Positions 19,698 through 30,706 of a stretch of DNA of 64,000 bases are shown here, one piece after another. Below the pieces are notes generated by a model. That model was not told where the DNA came from. It ran no database searches and worked only from the letters and a program-made list of their open reading frames with translations. Origin of the DNA: Bettongia penicillata ogilbyi (lineage: Eukaryota; Chordata; Mammalia; Diprotodontia; Potoroidae). The position numbers and the translations under genes are program-made. Position 1 is the first letter of the stretch. Each line of letters opens with the position of its first letter. Location of the stretch: assembly GCA_023548195.1 (NCBI GenBank), contig JAJHZJ010000121.1, positions 4,491,180-4,555,179 of the forward strand, written 5' to 3'.

Positions 19698-20737
19698 TCA
19701 TGCTCCTCTTGATACTTGTGTTTGAAAGTAAAATTTTCTATTCAGCTCTGGTCTTTTCATCAAGAATGCTTGAAAGTCCTCTATATCATTGAGTGACCAT
19801 TTTTCCCCCTGAAGTATTATACTCAGTTTTGCTGGGTAGGTGATTCTTGGTTTTAATTCTAGTTCCTTTGACTTCTGGAATATCATGTTCCAAACCCTTC
19901 AATCCCTTAATGTAGAAGCTGCTAGATATTGTGTTATCCTGATTGTGTTTCCACAATACTCAAATTGTTTTCTTCTAGCTGCTTGCAATATTTTCTCCTT
20001 GACCTGGGAACTCTAGAATTTGGCTACAATATTCCTAGGAGTTTCTCTTTTCAGATCTCTTTCAGAAGATGACTGGTAGATTCTTTCAATATTTATTTTG
20101 CCCTCCAGTTGTAGAATATCAGGGCAGTTTTCCTTGATAATTTCATGAAAGATGATGTCTAGGCTCTTTTTCTGATCATGGCTTTCATGTATTCCCATAA
20201 TTTTTAAATTGTCTCTCCTGGATCTGTTTTCCATGTCAGTTGTTTGTCCAATGAGATATTTCACATTGCCTTCTCTGTTTTTCATTCTTTTGGTTTTGTT
20301 TTGTAATTTCTTAGTTTCTCATAAAGTCATTAGCTTCTATATGTTCCATTCTAATTTTTAAAGAACTATTTTCATCAGTGACCTTTTGAACCTTCTTTTC
20401 CATTTGTCTAATTCAGCTTTTTAAAGCATTCTTCTCCTCATTGGCTTTTTGGATCTCTTTTGCCAATTAAGTCAGCCTAATTTTCAAGGTGTTATTTTCT
20501 TCACCATTTTTTTTGGGTCTCTTTTAGCAAGCTGTTGACTTGCTTTTCATGATTTTCTTGCATTGCTCTCATTTCTCTTCCCAATTTTTTCTCCCCTTCT
20601 CTTACTTGATTTTCAAAATCCTTTTTGAGCTCTTCAATGGCCTGAGACCTATGCATATTTATTTTGGAGGTTTTGGATGCAGAAGTCTTGACTTTTAGGT
20701 CTTCCTCTGATGGTACACATTTTTCTTCCTCATCCAA
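19698..20737 (-). pseudogene. HAL1 ORF1 (nucleic-acid chaperone), broken
   Basis: Three open pieces lie in order on the minus strand. Codons from 20737 encode a charged coiled-coil segment rich in K/E with EELKKDFENQVREGEKKLG. From 20285 comes an RRM-like piece with MENRSRRDNLKIMGI and ENCPDILQLEGKINIERIY. From 19886 comes the C-terminal domain with PRITYPAKLSIILQGEKWS. These are the three domains of L1-type ORF1p, an RNA-binding trimer that packages the retrotransposon RNA. Stops and frameshifts separate the pieces (for example between 20286 and 20500), so no functional protein is expected. Confidence 0.8.
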
Positions 20738-21489
20738 AAGGATGGAAGAAAATACCTATTCACCAAGAAAGTAACCTTCCATAATCTTTCCCCCCCCACC
20801 CCCCTTGTTTGGACATTTTCCCAGCCAGTTACTTGACTTTTGAGTCCTTTGTCAAGAGGAGGTATACTCTGGGGGCCTGTAAGTTCTCAGTTCCTCCAAG
20901 GTGGCACAATCAAGGGCCTTCACTCTGATCTGGGAGCAACCACAGGCACTCTGTTCTGCCCAGGATCTGCCTGCAGGGTTCCCTCTCCAGAGCCTCCACC
21001 AGCTCCATTGCCAGCACTCTTCCTCAACCCAGGAGGAGCTCATAGCTCAATTCTCCCAGGGTCTTTAGGGGGAGGGCTCCAAAAATAGATGCTATCACTG
21101 CAGTGGCTGCTGCTGGTGGGTTCAGACTGCATTCCTTTGTCACACAAGTGAAAGGGGTTTCTCACTGACCTTTGAAACTATCTTTGACGTTTGTGAGTTG
21201 AGCAATCTGGGAACTGCTGCTGCCAGTGACTCCCTGAAGCTTTTTCTGGGTTCTGTTCCTGCTGCACTGTGTGGCTCACATATGGGCTGTGCTCCATGCC
21301 AGGTGCAATAGACCTTTCCTTTCGACCTTCCAGGCTGTCTTGGGCTGGAAATCTCTTTCACTCTGTCGTTTTGTTACTTGCTGCTCTAGGATTTGTTTAG
21401 AGTCATTTTTTACAAGTATTTTATGGGCTACAGTGGGGAGTTTCTACAGGTCCATCTTTCTAGTCCACCATCTTCAAGTCAGAAGCTAG

Positions 21490-22160
21490 GTAAAATGTTA
21501 AGAACTCTCTGAGGAAAGAGAAATTTTTTCCTGTGACTGCATGGGAAGGGGGAGGAGCAGTCACGGTGGGGTCCATGAAAGAGGTTGCACGTATGTTGAG
21601 TCTTGAAGAAAGGGAAGGACTAACACTGGTGTAGATTATGAAGCCTTTCATCTCTATATTAGACTCTTAGCATCATGGTCTCCGACCTCCTTGAGGGAAG
21701 GTCTTAGAACTTAGGAGGCATTAGGAGCAATGGATTCACTAGGAAAACAGTGATGGAAGAACTGATTCTCACTATGGCAAGGTTACTTTTGCAGCTTAAA
21801 ATATATTTTAACTGTACCTAATGGGGAAAAAATATCAAGTTACACAGGAAGACTTTATTGACTTCAAATAAATTGCCAGAGAATTCATCATTCTGTCTCT
21901 AGCAAGGGTACTCTTGTGAAATATAGTATGAAGCTGCACTGATCTCTGAATAAGACCTGGGTATCTCTGGGCAATTCTTATATATCAGTCATTCCATATT
22001 CCTTGAAACCATATATTAAAGAAAAAAAGAAAATTGAAATAGAATTTAATTAAAAACAATACAGTCCTGAAATAATACTCATGAGATAACATAAAAGCCA
22101 TGGAAAGACACTCCATATTATATTAATTTATAATTACAATTTATTAAGAGATCCCATGGC
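21490..22160. other. Unannotated stretch
   Basis: No repeat consensus or open frame of note. Confidence 0.3.
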
Positions 22161-22164
22161 CTTA

Positions 22165-22290
22165 TTGGATCATAGATTAGGTAGGGTTCTCATAGGACAT
22201 CTAATCAAGGCCCCTCATTTTACAGTTATGGAAATGACATTCAGTGACATACCCAAGGTTATACAGGTGATATCAATTACTCTCATAATT
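22165..22290 (+). mobile_element. CR1/L3- or MIR-like fragment
   Basis: GGATCATAGATTAGGTAGGG, ACATCTAATCAAGGCCCCTCATTTTACAG and ACCCAAGGTTATACAGGTGA preserve the order of the old motif seen at 8695 and 61610. Confidence 0.5.
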
Positions 22291-22929
22291 TAAAAAATTT
22301 CTACTCTGTCTTATTATCTTAAACTTGATTATTTCCTTCTGAATAGCATTTTGTTGTTCTGAAATCACTGTCTCTGTGATTTCTCCACCTATTTCTCAGG
22401 AACTCTCAGAAGCTGTGAACATTTAAAAGCTATATAAGTAGAAAAGCCACAACTGAGAACTGGGAAGATTTAATTATTGTTATTATGAAATGAATTCACA
22501 GGAACAATCAAAACAAAGATTTCTATCTGATCCAAGATGTAGGATAAGATAAAAAGGAATGATTGTTCGAGAGTAAATCCAAAACATCCCCCACCCCACC
22601 CTGCAAAATCCCAGCTCTGGAGTTACACCGTGTTAACCAACGTCATCAAAACAAGGAAACATTGCAATAAGACCTATGGGAGTATCATCAAGAAAGCAAT
22701 CCCCTCCCTCCCAACATACTACCTAAAATCTGTTCGTATGATATGACCATGATACAAATTTCTTTCTTGGCTCCCTCCTCTCCCATCAAAGTAGAAGAAA
22801 CAATCAACTCAGTAACAGGCTTAGGAGAATATACAGATTCACTTTTGGCACTTCATCAACATTTACAACACCTTTTTTCAAGAAGGAATTTTTTTTTTCA
22901 ATTCGATCTTTTATGGAAAATAGGCAGGA

Positions 22930-23100
22930 CTTTGATAGGCAGAGAAGACTATTTTAGGTGAAGTGAACAGCATGAGCAAGAGGGGTAGGGGAGCACAGAA
23001 ACTGTGAGTCCAATTCTAACTTGAGAATAGGGAGTAGGAAATAAAATTGTAAAAGGAAGTTGGATCCAGATTGTGAAGGGATCCAAATGCCATTGTGGAT
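22930..23100 (-). mobile_element. L2 LINE fragment, antisense
   Basis: AGCATGAGCAAGAGGGG, AAATAAAATTGTAAAAGGAAGTTGG, GATTGTGAAGGGATCCAAATGCC follow the antisense L2 ORF2 order (gggccaggttgtgaagggctttgaatgcc). Short and diverged. Confidence 0.4.
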
Positions 23101-23109
23101 CTACAGAAG

Positions 23110-23162
23110 AATCTAACCTGTTGTTAGATATTAAATAATCTAACCTGTTGTTAGATATTAAA
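23110..23162. repeat. Exact 2-copy tandem duplication, period 27
   Basis: A 26-base word beginning AATCTAACCTGTTGTTAGAT occurs at 23110-23135 and again without mismatch at 23137-23162, one T apart. Each unit also contains a short self-complementary pair (TCTAAC / GTTAGA). Confidence 0.9.
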
Positions 23163-23174
23163 CTCCCTAAGATA

Positions 23175-23345
23175 CAGCATAGTGTAGGAGAAAGAGTGGT
23201 TGTAGTCAGAGGACTGAAGTTTCAGCCTTTACTCTGCCACTTCATGCTTTGTGATCTTGGATAAGTCACTTAATTTTTCCAGGTCTCAATTTCCTGATTT
23301 GTAAATTATGAGGTTTGAACTAAATGACCTCTGAAGTCCTGTTCA
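23175..23345 (+). mobile_element. tRNA/CORE-SINE, diverged
   Basis: GCATAGTGTAGGAGAAAGAGTGG, TGTGATCTTGGATAAGTCACTTAA, TCTCAATTTCCTGATTTGTAAATTATGAGG and GAACTAAATGACCTCTGAAGTCC follow the order of an old MIR-related SINE whose body ends 'gatgacctctaaggtcccttccagctctaag'. Confidence 0.6.
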
Positions 23346-23389
23346 GCCCTAAGTCTATGGTTCCAGGATTCTGTTCTCCCTTTATTTTT

Positions 23390-23475
23390 CTTTTGTCTTT
23401 GTGAAACTCTTGTCATCATTTCTCTGGTGTCATGATCTTCTTTGAAAACAAAGGACGAACACAACAACATCATCT
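23390..23475 (+). mobile_element. SINE 3' tail fragment
   Basis: GTCATCATTTCTCTGGTGTCATGATCTTCTTTGAAAACAAAGGACGAACACAACAACA is the 3' tail seen, in reverse, at 39720-39760 and 10478-10530. Only the tail inserted, as expected for a 5'-truncated copy. Confidence 0.75.
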
Positions 23476-23599
23476 TTGAGCATGTCTTTCACATTGATAA
23501 CATGATGTCTACTTTTGCTTTTGCTCTACGGAAAGAAATATAGATCCCTACTGTGTGGCCTCTGAAATTAGGCCAGAATTCTTTTAGATCAAAGGAGAT

Positions 23600-23665
23600 A
23601 TATTTGTAAAAAGCTTAACATAATGCCTCTCACATAGTAAGTATTCAATAAATATTTGGTCTTTT
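23600..23665 (+). mobile_element. L2 LINE 3' terminus
   Basis: AAAGCTTAACATAATGCCTCTCACATAGTAAGTATTCAATAAATATTTGG ends in the L2-type terminus. Confidence 0.55.
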
Positions 23666-24439
23666 CCTTTCTTTTACTCTTTTAAATTTTCTTTCTTTTG
23701 TTCCTCCCTCATTTTTAAGGGTCAGGGGCTTTACCTGTGAATTATTGGTATCATAAATGCCAGCATAAGGAAACTCCTGCCAATGCAGACTAGCACATTC
23801 TCCATAACATAGTTTTAGACAATTGTCTGGATCCCTATGAAGTCAGTTGTCTTACAGAGGCAGGGCTTGACCTAGCTGCCTCTCCTTTTCTGGGTTTTCT
23901 ACATTTTTGCAATACTAGTAATTATGGGGTTGTTGAATTAACAAATGGAAAAAAATAGTATGTTTTAAAAGAAAAGTATGCTATAGATCTTACAAGATGT
24001 ATATGTGATCTAAGAGTATCACTGCAATGTAGCATAATGAGGCATATAATCAGAGTATAGCAACAGAAAGGTGTACTTTCTGCAAATGCAATAGATTAGA
24101 AAAAAGGAGAATTGTATATCAAATAATATATTCCTGTGAGAAAATCTGCAAATTGAAGGGAGGAAGCATAATAGAGAGTACAGAGGTGAGAATAATAGGG
24201 AGAGATGAGATATTATGGTGAGAATGTAATATAGACCACCCAGTCATCAGGAAGAATTGATTGATGAATTCCTAACGTAGACCACAAAGCTGGCATAGAA
24301 ATAAGGTATAGCTGTAATAGAGTATTTCAGCTCTTTGGATATTAGCTGAAGTTTTGTTTATTAGAATCAGAACATCTCATATTTCTTGACCTACTTTTCT
24401 GCTGTTTTTCCATGTTTCACTGGAAACCAAGTGTTTGTT

Positions 24440-24780
24440 GACTGAAAAATGCTTGTAAAAACTATGGTATATTAATGTTATAGAAGAATGTATAGTAAGA
24501 AAAGATGAATATAAAGAAATTAGAGAAATGTGGGTCAATTTGTATGAATTGATTCAGAGTGTAGTAAACAGAACTAAGGGAAGAATATGTAACAATGATA
24601 AGACAGTGATTATCACAATGTAAATGAAATCACTAAACGGAAGCTGAACCCCCAGTAATGGAGATAACAAGGAAAGACTTGAAGCAGAGATAATAAAACA
24701 TTTTTCCTTCTCTTCAGTGAAAAGGTGTAGGACTGTAAAGACAGAATAATTTGTAATGTCAGGATTTCAGATTTGGATAT
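24440..24780 (+). mobile_element. L1 LINE 3' UTR
   Basis: TGGTATATTAATGTTATAGAAGA, AGAAAAGATGAATATAAAGAAATTAGAGAAATGTGGG, TTTGTATGAATTGATTCAGAGT, GTAAACAGAACTAAGGGAAGAA and a final CTTTACTGTTTTTCTTTG have the same order as the L1 3' UTR at 3180-3565, with independent mutations. Confidence 0.62.
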
Positions 24781-24824
24781 TTTTGCTTTACTGTTTTTCT
24801 TTGTTGTAAGAGAATATTCCCAAG

Positions 24825-24960
24825 CCATTCCCCAACTGTTAAAGGGTCAAGGAATATGAACAGGCAATTTTCAGATGAAGTGACCAAAACTATCTCTAGG
24901 CATATGAAAAAGTACTTTAGATCATCTTTGATTAAAGAAATGCAAATGAAAAAATGAACT
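24825..24960 (+). mobile_element. L1 LINE 3' UTR, upstream portion
   Basis: CCCCAACTGTTAAAGGGTCAAGGAATATGAACAGGCAATTTTCAGATGAAG and ACTTTAGATCATCTTTGATTAAAGAAATGCAAATG are the sense strand of the segment seen antisense at 63.11-63.20 kb. This piece normally lies upstream of the block at 24440-24780 but here lies downstream of it, so two insertions or a rearrangement are involved. Confidence 0.7.
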
Positions 24961-24999
24961 TAGCTAGCAGATGTAAGTAAGCAGCTGAATTCTGTTCAG

Positions 25000-25615
25000 G
25001 TCATTTTGTGAGGCATGTTACAATTCTCTTATGCTTATCACGGATTTCTTTCAGTAGAAATAAATTAGCTGTCATATCTAATTCATCCAAATAATTTACT
25101 GTTCCTTGAATATCTTTTTTACTTTCTCCTTCGAGGGAAACCCGAGGCTAGATGCAAGAGTAGAACTGTCCTAAGAATAGCCAAGGTGGGAGTAACAAGG
25201 CAATGAAAGAATGTGAGAAGGGGAACTCAATCCCCTAAGCTCCCCTAGCGGTGAACTAGTTTCACAACCAGGTGACCAGAGAGAGGAGAGGTACAAGTAC
25301 CTTCACTCCCTTTGATTCCCAACAGGGGCTGCTTCTAATTTCTACGTTAGAAATAGAAGACTGTGGGACATTGTCTATATGTATAGTAGACTTTGGAGAA
25401 GTGAATTTTAAGGAATCCAGAGGAAAAATAGAGGCAGGACATTTTACTGAGTATTATGAATGGAGCCTGGACTGAGGCAATGCTGTAACTTGATATTTCC
25501 CATTTCTCTGTCTGCCTCTTCAAGTCGCTTGGAAGAGAGGAGCAATGGACTGGGGCTGAGATTAGGGGAAGGCTAGGCAAAATTAGCTCTCTCCCCTCCT
25601 CCTGTTCCTGCAGGC
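25000..25615. other. Unannotated unique-looking stretch
   Basis: Slightly higher GC than the window average, with small open frames on both strands and no motif I recognise. Confidence 0.3.
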
Positions 25616-25628
25616 ATTCTCTATGACT

Positions 25629-25890
25629 CAGGGTTTGTTAAGTTTTTCCACTCTGGCCCCCTTCTCCAGGTTCGGCAGTATGGGTTGTGTGTGTGACTTG
25701 CGGGCATGCACAGTGCAAAGTGTGCATGCTTTGTGTTCAGAATTAAGGCTGTGGTGAAGTTGTGTGATGCAACACAGGCAGTTTGATTTTTAATTAATTT
25801 TTGGCCATTGCACATTCAGAAACCTTTTACTGTTGCCAAATGTCTCATGACTCCATTTGGAATCTTGACCCAAAGTTTAAGAACTGCTGC
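25629..25890. mobile_element. hAT-type MITE with target duplication
   Basis: The left end is CAGGGTTTGTTAAGTTTTT. The right end, reverse complemented, reads GCAGCAGTTCTTAAACTTTGG, which gives related terminal inverted repeats of the hAT 'CAGNGGTTCTTAAA' type. The flanks CTCTATGACT (25619-25628) and CTCTGTGACT (25891-25900) differ at one base and look like the target-site duplication. The 262-base interior has no transposase frame, so it is non-autonomous. Confidence 0.6.
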
Positions 25891-26321
25891 CTCTGTGACT
25901 TCTCGAATTCCTGTTTTCTGTTTTGTTTGGTTTAGATATCATATGATGACCAAGCATAATTGTTATGTGGTCTGTGTTTATTCTTAATTGCAACCATAGT
26001 ACCAGGATGTAACCTGGTGGATGACCAGGATTTGGTGCTGAGAGAGAAAGAAGCCCGATTCCTTTATCTAAAATATCGAAATTCTATCTTGGGGACTCTG
26101 AGCTAAAATAGAAAAACTTTTGATAAGTTTCCCAGAAGCAGAATTTAAACTGGATCCAGGGGTTGGTGTCCGATAATGAAATTTGAAAAACAGAACAGTT
26201 ATAATAGAACATGAGCTAGGTAGTCATGGCAATCTGGTGAGGAGGTTGGATATGTGTGAGCCACTTAATTTCCTACCTAAGCCCTCGCAAGCATGCCCTA
26301 GGGAAGAGAGGAAATAAGGAA

Positions 26322-26580
26322 ATGAAAAAAATAAACATTTATTAAATGACTACTGTGTGTCAGGCACTGTGCTAACCACTACAAATAGCTCATTTGGTCT
26401 TCACAACAACTCTCTGAGGTAGGAGGTATAATTATTCTTATTTTACAGTTGAGGAATCTGAGGCAAATCGAAGTTATGTGACTTGCCCAGGGTCACAACA
26501 GCTAGTGTCTGAGGTCATATTTGAATTCAGGGCTTCCTGACCCTAGGCCTAGCACACTGTCTTCTGTACAATCTACCTGA
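26322..26580 (+). mobile_element. MIR/THER1-type CORE-SINE
   Basis: AACATTTATTAAATGACTACTGTGTGTCAGGCACTGTGC, TCTTCACAACAACTCTCTGAGGTAGG, TTTTACAGTTGAGGAATCTGAGGC and GTGACTTGCCCAGGGTCACA give a nearly complete MIR order, ending in a TTTGAATTCAGGGCTTCCTGACCC block. Confidence 0.82.
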
Positions 26581-26849
26581 CTGAGGAGTAGGAGGAGAAA
26601 GGAATAATGCAATCTGGGAAGAAAGAATATGCCCCCAAATTCTAAAGGTGGGGCCCAGAGGTAGGATGATGCACTACTCTCCCTTATGCTTCTACTTTCT
26701 GTCTTAAGTTTCCAAAGTCTGCCAGTCAAGGACACTTGTTGTTTACGTGTACATGTTATCTCCCTTGCTAGAATGTAAGGTATATTGATTTTCAGAAAGG
26801 ATCTTTCAAACTGCGGACTCATGAATTTACTAAGAATTTGTGGTAAGAT

Positions 26850-27248
26850 TTTAAGATGGATTATTTAAAGGATTTTTATGAGCTTCGAGGCATACCTAAT
26901 ATGTTGGATGATAGAATTGAAATGACAAATTGGGATGAAGACTCATGTTTAATAAGATGAAATTTAATAGGAATAAATGTAAAGTCTGGCACTTGGGTTA
27001 AAAAAATTATTTTTACAGTATAAGACAGTGGTGACATGGCTACAAAACAGTTTCTATTTTTGTGAACTGCAAATTCAGCAGGGGCCAGCATTGTGAAATA
27101 GCAGTGAAAGGAGCTAATCTTAGGATACCTTATTAATATATCATGTTGAGTTCTGACAATCACATTTTCGTTAAGGACATTGACAGATTTGAGTTTGTTT
27201 ATAGTTAAGGGGACTCAGTATTACATAGTATGTTAAGGGGACTCAGCA

Positions 27249-27290
<42 letters not shown>

Positions 27291-27345
27291 TCAATAGAAG
27301 TGAGTATCTTTAGCCTGGAAAAATGATGATGAGGCATGATTTAAT
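26850..27345 (+). mobile_element. CR1-type LINE fragment, sense, with (CA)n
   Basis: GATGAAATTTAATAGGAATAAATGTAAAGTCTGGCACTTGGGTT, ATGGCTACAAAACAGTTTCTA, GAGCTAATCTTAGGATACCTTA and CGTTAAGGACATTGACAGATTTGAG match the sense order of the CR1-family region whose antisense is seen at 15.9-17.05 kb. AGTATCTTTAGCCTGGAAAAATG continues it after a (CA)19 tract. The minus-strand open frame 26876-27163 is antisense noise. Confidence 0.55.
27250..27287. repeat. (CA)19 microsatellite
   Basis: A perfect, uninterrupted CA dinucleotide run of 38 bases inside the CR1-type remnant. Long pure runs are likely to be polymorphic. Confidence 0.95.
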
Positions 27346-27475
27346 TCAATAAACATTTATTAAGCACCAAGTACAATGCATTGTATTCATTTCTGGAGAA
27401 GATAACAAGGTTGGATGTGATGTGGTCTCTGTTTTCATAGAACTTCTCATCTAATAGGGAGGTTGGACCCAGATA
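27338..27475 (-). mobile_element. L2 LINE 3' terminus, antisense
   Basis: TTCAATAAACATTTATTAAGCACCAAGTACAATGC, then GATGTGGTCTCTGTTTTCATAGAACTTC and CATCTAATAGGGAGG, follow the reverse complement of the L2 3' end. Confidence 0.7.
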
Positions 27476-27492
27476 CATATAAGTATTTCTTA

Positions 27493-27713
27493 TTGTTCAG
27501 TCATTCAGTTGTATCCAACTCTGTGTAACTGGGGTCATTTGCCATTTCCTTCTCCAATGTGTCCCCATTTTATAGATGAGGAACTGAGGTAAATAGGGAT
27601 TAAGTGACTTGCCCAAGATCACATAGCTAGTAAGTATTTGAGGCTGGATTTGAACTCAGATCCTCCTGACTCCAGCTATGGTAGTCTATCTACTCTACCA
27701 CCTAGCTGATCAT
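27493..27713 (-). mobile_element. RTE-tailed SINE, antisense
   Basis: TATTGTTCAGTCATTCAGTTGTATCC is the reversed RTE-like tail. TGCCATTTCCTTCTCCAATGTG, TTTGAACTCAGATCCTCCTGACTCC and TACCACCTAGCTGA complete it to the antisense head end. Confidence 0.9.
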
Positions 27714-27889
27714 ATATATAGTCAAAGAATTATATATATTATATGTATTAGAGAAGTATAAATGAAAAACGAAGTGAGATTTGAGGTTTATATGTCTCCA
27801 GGTGGTAGTTTAATAAGGTATTATGACTCAAATACTCCCATTTTACAACTGATAGTCTAATAAATTAAAAAGTGTGGAAGGAGGGAAAG

Positions 27890-28335
27890 CCCTCATGGAT
27901 GTCCTGAGAAGAAAGAATGTTCTTGACTTGGGCTTACTCAGTTCAGTCTCCTGATGGTATAGGATCAATATTGGAGCAAAAATGAAAATCTCAGAGGTCA
28001 TTTGATAGTTAACAAAGAGATTTACTCAGCTATAGTGGGAGATGAATGTTCAACAAAGATAGATACTGAGGATACCTTTAATTGATTCAGCAGAGGAAAC
28101 TCTCTTGCTTAAGTTACCTCCTGTAATCTCCCAGCTAAGCACCCAAGAGTCCATAGAGCTCGCCTGGCCTCTTTGTACTCTGGTGACCAGGACGTGATGG
28201 CAACAACCTGAACCTTTAGTGTGGAGTCAACCAAGACTTGAGGATATAGATAGTCTCAGTACCTGTTTAAGGCAGAAGTATCTTAGAGTCACAATTTCTT
28301 AGGGTTACAATATTGCTCCTCCCACCAGAAATAAT
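27890..28335. mobile_element. LTR-like repeat, uncertain
   Basis: AGAGGTCATTTGATAGTTAACAAAGAGATTTACTCAGCTATAGTGG resembles the segment GGTCATTCAGCGGTTAATAAAAGGACAGTTACTTAGC at 48.77 kb and its relative at 38.88 kb. The similarity is limited to about 80 bases, so the assignment is tentative. Confidence 0.3.
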
Positions 28336-28984
28336 GTTGCCAACCCTGAATGAGATACTAGAAAAGAGAGAGGTTTATTTTTTGTCCCAACAAATTTCAA
28401 TGAAAAAGCATTCTTACATCTTTGCTACTAGAGAGAAGGTGCTGTAACCAGTTTATTCCTCAGCAATCTTCCCCACCAAGTTCTAACCTATACACTACTT
28501 CCTCCTTAATAATGCAACTCTTTCTTTGAGTACCTTCAGGCTATCTTTCTTTGGCTACATTTGCTTTACTAGTTTTACTTGGAAACAAATACAATTTAAT
28601 AGCCCTATTGAAAATTCAAAATGACTCTACAGATATTGCAAATAGCAATGTGTTCCAGTTTGCATAATGAACAACAAAATTGAAACCACTTTAAGCAGGC
28701 TGAACTATGATCTTTATGCTTTAAATCAAAGAAGGGTTAGAGTTGATTTGCCTCCTTTTATGTCATCCTTGGATATGTGGGTTTGTGAGTTTACTCTGAG
28801 GGCATAGTTTATGAGGAGAACATAATAGGTAGTCAGTAATTGGTTTCAGTTTATGAGGGGGCTAGATTGAATGAAATGAATTGAATGAATCCTATCATTA
28901 GTTTTCTCTGATTCTGATTCTTATCTTTGGATACAGGATACTTACTTTTGGAAGGCAATTCCCAATCTAACACCTCCAAATTCC

Positions 28985-29225
28985 TTCTGTAAGTTTCAGA
29001 TTGTCCTGGAAATATATAATGTGCTCTTGTGGGGACTGGAAGTAGCTGGCAGTTGAGGGCTGTGACACTTCATTAACAGTCTTCAGTTCTGCTTGTAGGA
29101 GTCTACTCATCATCTAATTGTCTCAGAACTGCTGTACTTTGTGCTGTCTTGTACCTGTCTTGTTATTTGGACTCCAATGACCTCTGTACATAGTATGTGC
29201 TTAATAAGTGCTTATTAACCACATG
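28985..29225 (+). mobile_element. L2-like LINE 3' end
   Basis: A decayed upstream part leads to CAATGACCTCTGTACATAGTATGTGCTTAATAAGTGCTTATTAACC, an L2-type terminus. Confidence 0.45.
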
Positions 29226-29487
29226 AATGAATATGCAATTTTTGATCTACCTTTTGAGCCAACCATCTGTGTTAATTGCTCTCTGTACAATGACCCCTGT
29301 ATACTTTTTTGGCCCATAGAGTCTGTATTTGATCTCTACTTCCAGTAGTTAAGTCCTACTTCCCAGTTACTATCTCTTTTCCTAATCATTTTCAACTGAA
29401 AACTTTCACTGAGTAAATTTCACAGACAAAATGTACTTTAAATATTAGTTTCTATTTTGAATTCATTTTGTGATTAGGGTCTAAGTC

Positions 29488-29718
29488 AAGGATTTTAAAC
29501 TTTTTTTTTGTTTTGTCATGGACTCTTTTAGTAGTCTGTTGAGGCTATAGAATCCTTCTCAGAATAGTTTTTAATGCATAAAAAATATATTGGATTTCAA
29601 GGGAGATCAAAAATAAAGTGAAAAATAAAGCTGTATTTTTTCCCATCCAAGTTCACAGACTACCTGAAATCCATCCATGAACCCCTTGGGAGTCTGTGGA
29701 CTGCTTTTACGAACCCTG
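29488..29718. mobile_element. hAT-type MITE
   Basis: CAAGGATTTTAAACTTTTTTTTTG at the left pairs imperfectly with the right end, whose reverse complement is CAGGGTTCGTAAAAGCAGTCC. TCATGGACTCTTTTAGTAGTCTG near the left mirrors CATGAACCCCTTGGGAGTCTGTGG near the right. No transposase. The same family as the split copy at 13428-13792. Confidence 0.55.
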
Positions 29719-29931
29719 ACGTAAGCCCTTCTAAAATCCTATCCTGGCAGTTTTCTCCACATATACTCACATTGATGAATTGTTCTTATAAACTTCATGA
29801 GTTTCTAGGAGGTACAAGAAGGAAACTTAACAATGATAGACTTTAAAAATCATCATAGCTCATATTCTGATTTCATTGTCTTTTGATCCCCTACTTAATG
29901 ATATCTATATGCAATAATGATAACAAAATAA

Positions 29932-30190
29932 TCATAGGTAGCATTTATATAGTGCCTACTATGTACCAGGCACTGTGCTAAGAATTTTACAAATATTACA
30001 TCATTTGATCTGCACAACAACCCTGGGAAGTAGATGCTATTATTATCCGTACTTTACAGCTGAGGAAACAGAGGCAAACAGAGGTTAAATGACTTGCCAA
30101 GGGTCACATAGCTAGAAAGTGTCTAAGGTTGGATTTAAGTCTTCCTGGCTCTAGGTTCAGGGTTACATCTACCACACCAACCAACTACCT
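29932..30190 (+). mobile_element. MIR/THER1-type CORE-SINE, near full length
   Basis: TAGCATTTATATAGTGCCTACTATGTACCAGGCACTGTGC, ATCTGCACAACAACCCTGGGAAG, TTTACAGCTGAGGAAACAGAGGC and TGACTTGCCAAGGGTCACATAGC give the full MIR order. Confidence 0.88.
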
Positions 30191-30544
30191 CTTTACATCA
30201 AGTAACTTTGATGACTGTTCAAATATTCCAGTGACCACCAGAGAAAACTTCAGGCACTCTCAATGAGGTAGAGTTGGAAGGGAAAGTGTGTGAGAGCAGA
30301 AAGGTTGTTGCAATATAACTGATCAGTCTGTCAACTCTACTTCCAGAAAAATGAAAAGTGACAAGCTTTCACAGAGGGAACATCAGCTCGTATGTTTCCT
30401 GGCAAATGGCAACCATAGTTGGCCTTTGTGGTGGTATACCTTCCTTTTGCATTGAGGATGTGTCTCTGTCTTTTGTTGCATTATCAGCTAGAGCTGTCTT
30501 ACTGTCTTTACTGAAGTAGGAAACTGTTTTGACACCTCAAACTG

Positions 30545-30706
30545 AATTTGGAGTCAGAGAACCTTGGCTGGAATCTTGGCTCTGATACCACCAGTGTGAC
30601 ATTAGGAAAATCAATTAATCTTTCCTCGTTCCAGTTTTCTCATCTGTAACATGAAGAATTGGATTTTAAGGTCCCTTTCAAATGCAAGTTCCATGATCTT
30701 ATCATC
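30545..30706 (+). mobile_element. tRNA/CORE-SINE, diverged
   Basis: TTGGAGTCAGAGAACCTTGG, GTGTGACATTAGGAAAATCAATTAATC, TTTTCTCATCTGTAACATGAAG and TTAAGGTCCCTTTCAAATGC match the order of the SINE at 23175-23345. Confidence 0.6.

Larger units (their letters stand above)
18905..21485 (-). mobile_element. HAL1 (ORF1-only L1 relative), antisense, near full length
   Basis: From right to left on the minus strand: a 5' end at the GATGGTGGACTAGAAAG word (about 21455-21473), a GC-richer 5' region, ORF1 pieces (coiled coil 20501-20737, RRM 20013-20285, C-terminal domain 19698-19886), then directly a 3' UTR with GGAGAGAGG-type purine runs and a CA/TA microsatellite. It ends near 18905 at TTTGCATTCAACTGGG. 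There is no room for ORF2 between 18.9 and 19.7 kb, so it is an ORF1-only element. The sense copy at 51.25-53.95 kb is co-linear. Confidence 0.8.
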
